6,497 bases of DNA from Anaerolineales bacterium (GTDB lineage Bacteria; Chloroflexota; Anaerolineae; Anaerolineales; VGOW01). The first letter of the stretch is position 1. Each line of letters starts with the position of its first letter. A program made the position numbers and the translations under genes. Below, piece by piece: positions 1 to 5,506 of the stretch. The stretch is taken from the NCBI GenBank assembly GCA_919901875.1, contig CAKKQG010000175.1, positions 2,577 to 9,073 on the forward strand, written 5' to 3'. The notes beneath the pieces are model-generated. The model made no database searches, was not told where the DNA came from, and was given only the letters and a program-made list of their open reading frames with translations.

Positions 1-1524
1 CACTTGCCCCCAACGTGATCGCCAGAAATCGTTTTCGGTGAAGATGAAGAAGGTGTCGTAGTAGGTGTAAACCGCGTCAACTTTTTTTGCCAGTTCGCCG
101 TAATCGGCGTTGTGGTCAATGATGGTGAATCCTTTGAGCCGCCCTTCGATTCGATTGGCATACGAGAGTCCAAAATATCGCCAGCCCCAGGGAGCCATGA
201 TGTATGAGCCAGAAGGCGATTCGATCTTTTCGATTTGCGAAACGTAGTCGAGGCTTTGTGGATTGCGGGTGAGGGCGAGGACAGAATCGCGGTGAATGAT
301 GAAGAGAGACAATGAAAGAATGAACAATGAACAATGAACAATGAAATTGCTACGTGCCGACAGCTGACGGTTGAGAGCGTTGATGCATAACGCAAGACCG
401 AGAAGTAATGACAGAGAGACGAACATGAGGTTCGCTTCGATCATTACGGCTTTGCGAAAAAGAATGGTGAAGAGGAGGTAGGAGAGGGCGCTACCGAGAA
501 AAAGGATCGCCTTCCCCCTCTCCTGATGACGCTCTTGGTTTTTGTCATCGGGAGAGGGGGTTAGGGGGTGAGGAAAAACGACTGCTACTACCGTTCCTAA
601 AGTTGCAATAATAAATCCCACCCACGTCATCTCACTCCCCAACACATTCACCACATCCAAAAAATTTTGCCGCAACGTAGCGAGATCAAAGTTAGGTCTT
701 TGCAAACCGTTATATTCAGTAGCGATCAAAATGTTTAACATCTTCTCCCACGAATCTGTGCGCCCATAAATCCACGTTGAGTCGCTGGCAATGCGGCGCA
801 TGATGTCGAGGTAAGGTAGGAAGCCTAGAAGGAAAAAGGAAATAAGGGGGATAAAGGAAATAAGGGAAAGGGTCGCGTTTCCTTTCTTTCCCTCGTTTCC
901 TTTGTTTCCCAAAGCCATCGGCAAAAGCATGAGACCCACAACAGGCAGCCCAACCGCTATCAACCGATGATGTGCCACGCCGAGTCCGGCGACGAAAGCT
1001 AATAGCCAACCTTTTTTGTCATCCCACTTTTCCATGAGATCAAGTGTGAGCCATAGTGTCGCAACTTCAAACACCATGTTGAGCGCATACACTTCGGCGA
1101 TCGAGGCGTGAATCCAAACGGAACGGGTGAGGGCGAAGACAAGAGCAATGAAGAATGAAGAAAGAACAACGAATAAATTTTGTGTCTTTGTGTCTTCGTG
1201 CCTTGGTGTTAATCGCCAAACGATCATCGCCACGCCAATCACCGCGATCAGAGTCCACATCATTGAGAACAACGATGCGCCGAGCGCGGGCGGGACGCCG
1301 AAGAGGCGTAAGAGATTCACAAACGGCGAACCGAGGAAAAGATAAAGTGGATAACCCGTCGGGTGCGATGTTCCCCACAAGGTGAGCGCAAGCTGAAACT
1401 CGCCCGTGTCGTCGGTGTAGGGGCTGTCGCCGCCGTTAAACGAGAACATGATCGTCGTCGAATACGCCAACGCGCTCACGACGGCGACACCAAACAGAAT
1501 CCAGAGTCGTTTTGGTATCTTCAT
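1..1524 (-). CDS. DUF2723 family membrane glycosyltransferase (protein O-mannosyltransferase-like), 3' end beyond window
   Basis: I translated the minus strand from the ATG at 1524-1522 and found 508 codons without a stop up to base 1, so the C-terminus is missing. The N-terminal signature is that of DUF2723/TMEM260-like proteins: D38-D39-T40-G41-E42-F43, then HPTGYPLY at 54-61, and WIHASIAEVYALN at 137-149. Relatives are polytopic GT-C-type enzymes thought to move sugar from a lipid-linked donor to proteins or glycans on the outer face of the membrane. Hydrophobic segments lie near residues 7-27, 80-103, 117-132, 141-164, 173-205, 219-239, 302-317, 339-356, 360-381 and 393-410. A soluble region begins near 412. 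The frame passes through four repeat-like tracts, near residues 105-125, 205-232, 318-337 and 394-405, without being broken. No Shine-Dalgarno is seen before the ATG, so the mRNA may be nearly leaderless. The family call is firm; the donor and acceptor are unknown. Confidence 0.85.
   Translation of the reverse strand, partial: MKIPKRLWILFGVAVVSALAYSTTIMFSFNGGDSPYTDDTGEFQLALTLWGTSHPTGYPLYLFLGSPFVNLLRLFGVPPALGASLFSMMWTLIAVIGVAMIVWRLTPRHEDTKTQNLFVVLSSFFIALVFALTRSVWIHASIAEVYALNMVFEVATLWLTLDLMEKWDDKKGWLLAFVAGLGVAHHRLIAVGLPVVGLMLLPMALGNKGNEGKKGNATLSLISFIPLISFFLLGFLPYLDIMRRIASDSTWIYGRTDSWEKMLNILIATEYNGLQRPNFDLATLRQNFLDVVNVLGSEMTWVGFIIATLGTVVAVVFPHPLTPSPDDKNQERHQERGKAILFLGSALSYLLFTILFRKAVMIEANLMFVSLSLLLGLALCINALNRQLSARSNFIVHCSLFILSLSLFIIHRDSVLALTRNPQSLDYVSQIEKIESPSGSYIMAPWGWRYFGLSYANRIEGRLKGFTIIDHNADYGELAKKVDAVYTYYDTFFIFTENDFWRSRWGQV
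311..344. repeat. Heptanucleotide tandem repeat (tgaacaa) inside the DUF2723 gene
   Basis: The 7-bp unit tgaacaa occurs three times in a row at 321-341 and continues partially to 344, with degenerate units at 311-320. Three units make 21 bp, so the reading frame is kept. On the coding strand the tract reads as hydrophobic residues around NFIVHCSLFIL (393-403), part of a likely membrane helix. Heptamer repeats of this kind (STRR) are known from cyanobacteria; that this is the same class is inference. Confidence 0.75.
514..573. repeat. Palindromic repeat (17-bp stem) plus C-rich tail inside the DUF2723 gene
   Basis: Arms at 514-530 and 544-560 are reverse complements in 16 of 17 positions, with a 13-nt loop; the one mismatch can form G-U in RNA. 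A G-rich extension (ttagggggtgagg) follows at 561-573. On the coding strand it is read in frame as residues about 318-337, a Pro-rich then charged stretch (PHPLTPSPDDKNQERHQERG) between two hydrophobic segments. It resembles C-rich palindromic repeats I recall as dispersed in Chloroflexota and cyanobacterial genomes; copy number here cannot be tested. Confidence 0.75.
829..910. repeat. Purine/pyrimidine switch repeat inside the DUF2723 gene
   Basis: A purine-only-like run built from ggaaataaggg-type units (829-872) turns at tcgcg into a pyrimidine run built from tttcctttctttccc-type units (about 878-910), making an imperfect palindrome. It is read in frame as residues about 205-232: a Gly/Asn/Lys-rich loop (GNKGNEGKKGNAT) followed by the start of the next hydrophobic helix. 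The strand asymmetry and repeated units make it unlike the surrounding coding sequence. An inserted repeat is the likely origin, but local slippage is possible. Confidence 0.6.
1150..1210. repeat. Short-unit repeat tract (gacacaaag-type and aatgaag-type) inside the DUF2723 gene
   Basis: On the coding strand 1210-1180 consists of near-repeated units caagg, cacgaag, acacaaag, acacaaa, translated in frame as residues about 105-115 (TPRHEDTKTQ), a polar loop between two hydrophobic segments. It runs directly into a T-rich tract at 1176-1150 made of ttctttcttcattcttcatt-type units, related to the heptamer tract at 311-344 and encoding part of the next helix (FVVLSSFFIA). The unit structure is visible; a mobile or dispersed origin is inference. 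Confidence 0.55.
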
Positions 1525-1537
1525 AACAAACGAGAGC

Positions 1538-1547
1538 GATTATAATC
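1538..1547. promoter_or_regulatory. Self-complementary TATAAT box between divergent genes
   Basis: The 10-mer gattataatc is a perfect palindrome, so TATAAT appears on the plus strand (1541-1546) and on the minus strand (1544-1539). It could serve as the -10 box for both the acylase gene (leader of about 75 nt containing the hairpin) and the DUF2723 gene (start codon only about 15 nt away, so nearly leaderless). No convincing -35 box is seen on either side, so this is a weak call. Confidence 0.35.
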
Positions 1548-1571
1548 TTTCTTATCCTAGCAGTCTGTTAG

Positions 1572-1604
1572 AGAAACCCGTTTTCTCCAAGAAAACGGGT
1601 TTCT
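1572..1604. repeat. Perfect 15-bp hairpin repeat upstream of the acylase gene
   Basis: Arms 1572-1586 (agaaacccgttttct) and 1590-1604 are exact reverse complements around a 3-nt loop. The sequence belongs to the 'agaaacccg...cgggtttct' type that I recall as a frequent dispersed palindrome in Chloroflexota and cyanobacteria. It ends 11 nt before the ribosome binding site of the acylase gene (aaggag, 1616-1621), so in mRNA it would form a strong stem in the 5' leader. There is no following T-run suited to a terminator. Confidence 0.7.
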
Positions 1605-1628
1605 GCCATCGCCACAAGGAGACTCGCC

Positions 1629-4187
1629 ATGAAAATCTTCCGCATCGCACTTAGCATCCTCGTCATCATTATTCTCGCGCTTGGAGGCACGTTGGGTTAC
1701 ATCGTGCGCTCGCCTCAACCGCAGATCGCCGGAACGATTCAAGTTGAAGGATTGCAAAATCCGGTTGAAGTGATCCGCGATCAAATGGGCATCCCGCACA
1801 TCTACGCCGACTCGGCGCACGATCTTTTTATGGCGCAGGGTTACATCCACGCTCAAGATCGTTTTTGGCAAATGGAATTTTGGCGGCGCATCGGCAGTGG
1901 GCGGCTCTCCGAAATTTTTGGCGCGAGTTCGCTCGACACAGATCGCTTCACGCGCACGCTGGGTTGGGCGCGGGTGGCGGCGGAAGAAGAGAAAGCGTTG
2001 GACGCCGACACGCGCTTTCTTTTGCAATCGTACGCCGACGGCGTGAACGCTTACATCGAGTCGAATGAAAATCTCGGACTCGAATTTACGATTCTCGCTA
2101 TCAACGGCGCGCGCTTCAAACCGGAGAAGTGGACAATCGTCAACACGCTGACGTGGGCGAAAGCGATGTCGTGGGATTTGGGCGGCAACATGAGCAGCGA
2201 ACTCACCCGCGCTATGTTGATTCAAAAAGTGGGCGCGGAGATGACGTCACAGCTGCGCCCACTTTATCCTGATAATCACCCGATCATCGTTCCCAAACCT
2301 GCATTTGCTTCGCTGAGTGATGCCGCCACCGATATATTAGCCGACGTCAACGCCCTCAATAATTTAACCGGCGGCGGCTTTGAAGGAATCGGATCGAACA
2401 GTTGGGTCATCTCCGGAAAATTAACCGATACCGGCAAACCTTATCTCGCCGACGATCCACATCTCGGAATCCAAATGCCTTCGATCTGGTATGAGGTTGG
2501 GTTGCACTGTCGCGCGCTCACGACGGTCTGCCCGTACGACGTTGTTGGTTTTTCATTCGCCGGTGCGCCGGGTGTGGTCATCGGTCACAACAACCGCATC
2601 GCTTGGGGCGTGACGAATCTCGGACCCGATGTGCAAGACCTCTACATTGAAAATATCAATCCGGCGAATCCGAATCAATACGAAGTGAACGGCGCGTGGC
2701 AAGAGGCGAAAGTGATCACCGAAGTGATCACGGTAAAAGGAAAAGTTGAACCCGATCCGAAACGCCCGAACTTGACAGTGACCTACAACGAAGGGACGAA
2801 CACTTCGGCTATCGCTGTAAAAGTCCGCATCACCCGCCATGGTCCGATCATCAACGAGATCAACGATAACGCTGCCGCGCTCAAAGGAAACTACGGTGAT
2901 GCCGCCATCCCCGCCTCATCGGCGCTTGCCCTGAGATGGACTGCGCTTGAACCGAGCTTCACCTTTCGATCTGTTTTAAAAATTGATCGTGCGCAAAACT
3001 TCCAGCAATTCCGCGAAGCGTTAAAAGATTGGACTGTGCCGTCACAAAATTTTGTCTACGCCGACGTGGATGGCAACATCGGGTATCAAGCGCCGGGCAA
3101 CATTCCTATTCGCGCCAAAGGTGATGGCTTGCTGCCCGTGCCGGGTTGGTCGAGTGATTACGAATGGAAGGGCTACATTCCGTTTGAGGAACTTCCGTAT
3201 TCGGAAAACCCGCCACAAGGTTACATCGCCACTGCCAACAACGCCGTCGTGGGCAGCGATTACAAATATCTGATCACGCACGAATGGGATAAAGGGTATC
3301 GGGCGCGGCGCATCGTGAACATGATCGAGGCAGATAAGAAAGCGGGAAAGATCACGCTTGCCGCGATTCAAAAACAACAAGGGGACAACGCCAACCTCTC
3401 AGCGCAAGAAGTGTTGCCGTTTGTGGCGAACCTGACCTTCACCGATCCGCGACTCAAAGCGCCGCAACAGTATTTGCTTGCGTGGGAAAAATCGGGTTTC
3501 CAACAAAATATGGAATCGGGCGAAGCCGCGTTCTACAATATGTTCTGGTCGAAATTGATCATCAACACGTTTTACGATGAACTGCCCGACACGGTTTGGC
3601 CCGGACCCAGCGCCGACACGATGATGGCGATGCGCTACTTACTCGAACAACCGAACAACAAATGGTGGGACGACGCCAAGACAAAAGATCGTGTGGAGAC
3701 TCGCGACGAGATTTTGGCGAAATCGTTTAAGGACGCTTACGATGAGATGGTCACTCGTTACACCGAAGACACCAAGAATTGGGCTTGGGGCAAATTGCAC
3801 ACGGCGAGTTTCCAAAATGCTACGTTAGGCAAGTCGGGCATCGCGCCGATTGAATGGTTGTTCAATCGCAATGGTTATCAAACGGCGGGTGGCGCCTCTA
3901 TCGTTAATGCGACGGGCTATCGAATCGCCAAGCCTTCCGACAAACGCACCGACGCCAAAACATTTGAGGTGACCAATGTGCCTTCGATGCGAATGATCGT
4001 TGACCTTGCCCATCTCGAAAAGTCTGTGACGATACACACGACGGGGCAATCGGGTCACGCCTTTAACAAACACTACAACGATATGGTGGATATGTGGCGG
4101 ACGATCCAATATCACCCGATGTTGTGGGATCGCGGCTCGGTAGACGCGGCGAAGGAAGCGGTGTTGACATTGGAGCCGAAGAAATAA
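1629..4187 (+). CDS. Penicillin acylase family protein (Ntn hydrolase, peptidase S45), membrane-anchored or exported
   Basis: This 852-aa precursor hydrolyses an amide bond; family members act on penicillins, cephalosporins, acyl-homoserine lactones or other N-acyl compounds. Residues 1-26 form a signal peptide or anchor (MKIFR, then a long Leu/Ile run). The alpha-chain block is clear: RDQMGIPHIYAD, then HDLFMAQGYIHAQDRFWQMEFWRR (split by Ala70-Gln71). Autocatalytic cleavage is predicted at Gly255/Ser256, with Ser256 the N-terminal nucleophile of the beta chain (GSNSWVISG). Further family blocks are GAPGVVIGHNNRIAWGVTN, TRHGPI, NFVYADVDGNIGYQ, ATANN (Asn537/538, likely the oxyanion-hole Asn) and GQSGHAFNKHY near the C-terminus. 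Length is normal for the family. The start is supported by aaggag (1616-1621), 7 nt before the ATG. The gene is divergent from DUF2723 and stands alone. Substrate cannot be told from sequence. Confidence 0.95.
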   Translation: MKIFRIALSILVIIILALGGTLGYIVRSPQPQIAGTIQVEGLQNPVEVIRDQMGIPHIYADSAHDLFMAQGYIHAQDRFWQMEFWRRIGSGRLSEIFGASSLDTDRFTRTLGWARVAAEEEKALDADTRFLLQSYADGVNAYIESNENLGLEFTILAINGARFKPEKWTIVNTLTWAKAMSWDLGGNMSSELTRAMLIQKVGAEMTSQLRPLYPDNHPIIVPKPAFASLSDAATDILADVNALNNLTGGGFEGIGSNSWVISGKLTDTGKPYLADDPHLGIQMPSIWYEVGLHCRALTTVCPYDVVGFSFAGAPGVVIGHNNRIAWGVTNLGPDVQDLYIENINPANPNQYEVNGAWQEAKVITEVITVKGKVEPDPKRPNLTVTYNEGTNTSAIAVKVRITRHGPIINEINDNAAALKGNYGDAAIPASSALALRWTALEPSFTFRSVLKIDRAQNFQQFREALKDWTVPSQNFVYADVDGNIGYQAPGNIPIRAKGDGLLPVPGWSSDYEWKGYIPFEELPYSENPPQGYIATANNAVVGSDYKYLITHEWDKGYRARRIVNMIEADKKAGKITLAAIQKQQGDNANLSAQEVLPFVANLTFTDPRLKAPQQYLLAWEKSGFQQNMESGEAAFYNMFWSKLIINTFYDELPDTVWPGPSADTMMAMRYLLEQPNNKWWDDAKTKDRVETRDEILAKSFKDAYDEMVTRYTEDTKNWAWGKLHTASFQNATLGKSGIAPIEWLFNRNGYQTAGGASIVNATGYRIAKPSDKRTDAKTFEVTNVPSMRMIVDLAHLEKSVTIHTTGQSGHAFNKHYNDMVDMWRTIQYHPMLWDRGSVDAAKEAVLTLEPKK

Positions 4188-4199
4188 GTATAGTTGCCC

Positions 4200-4271
4200 T
4201 TAGACCGACGCGGTTTTATCCACTCCACTCCGCTTCGCTACGGGACGCTTCGCGAAACCGCGTCGGTCTAA
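4200..4271. repeat. 17-bp perfect inverted repeat with 38-nt loop between acylase and nuclease-like genes
   Basis: Arms 4200-4216 (ttagaccgacgcggttt) and 4255-4271 are exact reverse complements. The loop contains repeated cgcttcg words (4231-4237 and 4246-4252). The element starts 13 nt after the acylase stop and ends 8 nt before the likely start of the next gene. It has the shape of a small non-coding dispersed palindrome or MITE-like relic. It could fold in the acylase mRNA and protect its 3' end, but it lacks a clear T-run for an intrinsic terminator. Confidence 0.75.
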
Positions 4272-4279
4272 ATTGTTCT

Positions 4280-4777
4280 ATGCCTCAATCCTTCTCCATG
4301 TCCGACGGTCAAAAGATCGCTACTCGCGCTTCCACAGAAATTGAAGCGTGGCTGCGCGAGTGGGATGGCACGGTCTCCGTTGAGAATGTGGAATACGAAG
4401 CGGCGTATCAAGAGAAAGATATTGACTTGTTGTGGATGACGGCGACGCGCGATTACAGCATTGAGATCAAAGCAGATCGCAACGACGGGACGGGCAACTT
4501 TTTCTTTGAAACAATAAGCAACAAAGAGAAGAACACGCTCGGCTGTTTCCTCAAAACACAAGCCGATTTTTTGTTTTACTACTTCGTCGAGCCGCGCACG
4601 CTCTACATCTTACCCATGCCGCGCACGCGCAAGTGGTTTGCAGAAAATATAAATCGGTTTGAGGAGCGCGAGGCGGCAACCCCTGTGGGGAAAGATCATT
4701 ACATCACCGTGGGGCGCATCGTGCCGATTGATATTGTGTTGAAAGAGGTGAGTGGGGTGAAGGTAAAGCAGTTGTGA
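4280..4777 (+). CDS. Small PD-(D/E)XK nuclease-like protein, hypothetical
   Basis: This 165-aa protein shows the pattern of the PD-(D/E)XK nuclease fold: E20 in an early helix (STEIEAWLREW), D49 in a strand (KDIDLLW), then the E62-I63-K64 core (YSIEIKADR) and E77 (NFFFE). The second half (TLGCFLKTQADFLFYYFVEPRTLYILP) looks like the closing strand and helix seen in relatives that handle DNA. I do not recognise a named family, and a function as resolvase, repair or restriction-type nuclease is inference. The open frame extends upstream to 4094, but that part overlaps the acylase gene and crosses the 4200-4271 palindrome, so I place the start at the ATG at 4280; the ATG at 4298 is possible. No Shine-Dalgarno is visible before either. 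The gene follows the acylase by 92 bp and converges on the transposase unit. Confidence 0.7.
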   Translation: MPQSFSMSDGQKIATRASTEIEAWLREWDGTVSVENVEYEAAYQEKDIDLLWMTATRDYSIEIKADRNDGTGNFFFETISNKEKNTLGCFLKTQADFLFYYFVEPRTLYILPMPRTRKWFAENINRFEEREAATPVGKDHYITVGRIVPIDIVLKEVSGVKVKQL

Positions 4778-4792
4778 TCTGAGCGAATTCGG

Positions 4793-4806
4793 GCGAATAA
4801 ATTCGC
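4793..4806. repeat. Small outer hairpin of the left arm
   Basis: gcgaat and attcgc (6 bp) face each other across two bases, just outside the left 96-bp arm. The equivalent hairpin beyond the right arm (5507-5520) has the same shape with paired base changes. Confidence 0.6.
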
Positions 4807-4819
4807 GGCAACACAAAGC

Positions 4820-4842
4820 AAAACCCGCCTGCGCGGGTTTTT
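4820..4842 (+). terminator. Candidate intrinsic terminator after the nuclease-like gene (arm hairpin)
   Basis: The 9-bp stem 4820-4828/4833-4841 with loop ctgc ends in a run of five T (4838-4842), 43 nt after the stop codon of the nuclease-like gene. The shape suits Rho-independent termination, although the T residues are partly inside the stem and the hairpin's main identity is as part of the REP-like arm. Confidence 0.45.
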
Positions 4843-4870
4843 GTTGTTAACAAGAGGAGATGTACAAAGG

Positions 4871-4894
4871 CAAAGTCCACGTAGGTGGACTTTG
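4871..4894 (-). terminator. Candidate terminator for the transposase gene (arm hairpin)
   Basis: Read on the minus strand, this 10-bp stem with a 4-nt loop begins 24 nt after the transposase stop codon and ends in a short ctttg. The T-run is short, so termination is only possible, not clear. Confidence 0.3.
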
Positions 4895-4918
4895 TTTTGT
4901 GTTGATGCACGCTTCGCG

Positions 4919-5371
4919 TCAACTGCTGCCTCTGTAATCCCAATCCTCATCGGTGTCTTGTATTTCGCATCGTTCCCATTCGTCCCAAATCGTTTTTGCG
5001 ACATGATGAGTCTTTTGGTTTCGGATATAGTCAATCACGCGATCCACATCTTGTTTAGCGAGTGTAAAAGCCCCGTAGGCTCCTTGCCATTTAAAAAACT
5101 TGTCGGGCGCAACTTCATGAGTCAGCAAATGCGACGACGAGCCTTTGACACCTTTGAGAAGATCGGCAACTGACAATGTTGTCGGTAGCCTTACCAATAA
5201 ATGCAGATGATCGTCTATTCCGCCCAATGCCAACGGATAAGATTTTAACTCGCGACATTTCTCATTGATCGCGCCATACAGTCGCAATTCAATATCGGGT
5301 GTGATCAATGGCAACCGATCCCATGTTGCCCACACGGCATGAAGATAAAGTTGAGTGTAAGGGGCGCGCAT
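4919..5371 (-). CDS. REP-associated Y1 (IS200-like, HUH) transposase, RAYT/TnpA-REP type
   Basis: This 150-aa single-domain enzyme should cut and rejoin single-stranded DNA at folded hairpins, as Y1 transposases do. The HUH motif is H55-L56-H57 in GIDDHLHLLVRL, the catalytic tyrosine is Y115 in DYIRNQKTHH, and Q119 four residues later matches the Tyr-Gln spacing of IS608 TnpA. The block FKWQGAYGAFTLAK before the tyrosine helix is typical of the family. I chose the ATG at 5371 over one ten codons upstream (5401) because AGGAG at 5383-5379 lies 7 nt before it and because the upstream codons run through the small hairpin at 5392-5407. The gene appears intact. It lacks any tnpB partner and is flanked by inverted hairpin arms, which favours a domesticated RAYT over a free IS200 element. 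Confidence 0.88.
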   Translation of the reverse strand: MRAPYTQLYLHAVWATWDRLPLITPDIELRLYGAINEKCRELKSYPLALGGIDDHLHLLVRLPTTLSVADLLKGVKGSSSHLLTHEVAPDKFFKWQGAYGAFTLAKQDVDRVIDYIRNQKTHHVAKTIWDEWERCEIQDTDEDWDYRGSS

Positions 5372-5378
5372 AGTTGTT

Positions 5379-5383
5379 CTCCT
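5379..5383 (-). promoter_or_regulatory. Ribosome binding site that sets the transposase start
   Basis: AGGAG on the minus strand lies 7 nt upstream of the ATG at 5371-5369. No such site precedes the alternative ATG at 5401-5399. Confidence 0.7.
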
Positions 5384-5391
5384 GAACGACG

Positions 5392-5407
5392 GGCGAATCA
5401 ATTCGCC
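5392..5407. repeat. Small inner hairpin of the right arm, in the transposase leader
   Basis: ggcgaat and attcgcc (7 bp) pair across two bases. It lies 9 nt upstream of the transposase ribosome binding site, so in mRNA it could affect translation. Confidence 0.6.
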
Positions 5408-5439
5408 TCAACACAAAGCCAAGTCCACCTACGTGGACT

Positions 5440-5467
5440 TTATTTTCCCACAAGATTCTTTTGTTAA
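5440..5467 (-). promoter_or_regulatory. Possible transposase promoter inside the right arm
   Basis: On the minus strand TTAACA (5467-5462) and AAATAA (5445-5440) are spaced by 16 nt, in the spacer between the two arm hairpins and about 70 nt upstream of the transposase start. Both boxes are imperfect. The corresponding spacer of the left arm has diverged and lacks the second box. Confidence 0.25.
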
Positions 5468-5470
5468 CGA

Positions 5471-5494
5471 CAAAACCCGCGCAGGCGGGTTTTG
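5471..5494 (-). terminator. Candidate terminator after the glycoside hydrolase gene (arm hairpin)
   Basis: Read on the minus strand, a 10-bp stem with a 4-nt loop starts 39 nt after the glycoside hydrolase stop codon and ends in four T residues. It mirrors the hairpin at 4820-4842 that faces the other convergent gene. Confidence 0.35.
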
Positions 5495-5506
5495 CTTTGT
5501 GTTGCG

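Larger units (their letters stand above)
4809..4904 (+). repeat. Left 96-bp composite REP-like arm
   Basis: The arm is bounded by caacacaaag (4809-4818) and its near-complement ttttgtgttg (4895-4904). Inside are two hairpins: 4820-4828/4833-4841 (aaaacccgc, loop ctgc) and 4871-4880/4885-4894 (caaagtccac, loop gtag). A spacer containing gttaac (4846-4851) lies between them. Against the inverted right arm, the outer 44 nt differ by one indel and one substitution, and the inner 20 nt at 4885-4904 side match at 18 of 20, while the central spacer has diverged. The arm ends 14 nt before the transposase stop codon. Confidence 0.85.
5409..5504 (-). repeat. Right 96-bp composite REP-like arm (inverted copy)
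   Basis: The arm is bounded by caacacaaag (5409-5418) and its exact complement ctttgtgttg (5495-5504). It holds the gtccac hairpin (5421-5428/5433-5440, loop ctac) and the cccgc hairpin (5471-5480/5485-5494, loop gcag), with gttaac at 5463-5468. It has the same length as the left arm and is its inverted copy. Confidence 0.85.

Noticed and set aside
716..1378. Open frames on both strands overlapping the left third of the window
   Set aside because: They are shadow frames of the DUF2723 gene, which reads through the whole region in a single frame with family motifs and membrane segments.
1557..2225. Long minus-strand open frame (222 codons) opposite the start of the acylase gene
   Set aside because: It is the antisense shadow of a well-supported acylase coding region and its product is Arg/His-rich with no recognisable motif.
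2712..2731. Two gtgatcac palindromes 12 bp apart
   Set aside because: They encode the repeated residues VIT-EVIT in the acylase and are explained by codon repetition inside a conserved frame.
4094..4279. N-terminal extension of the nuclease-like gene back to an ATG at 4094
   Set aside because: It overlaps 94 bp of the acylase gene in another frame and reads through the 4200-4271 palindrome; the protein-like part begins at 4280.
4919..5371. Complete IS200/IS605 element with tnpB or omega RNA
   Set aside because: No TnpB-like frame is present nearby, and the flanking sequence consists of inverted two-hairpin arms, not the single left and right end hairpins of IS200/IS605.
5372..5401. Ten-codon N-terminal extension of the transposase from the ATG at 5401
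   Set aside because: It has no ribosome binding site and lies partly in a small hairpin, whereas the ATG at 5371 has AGGAG at the right distance.
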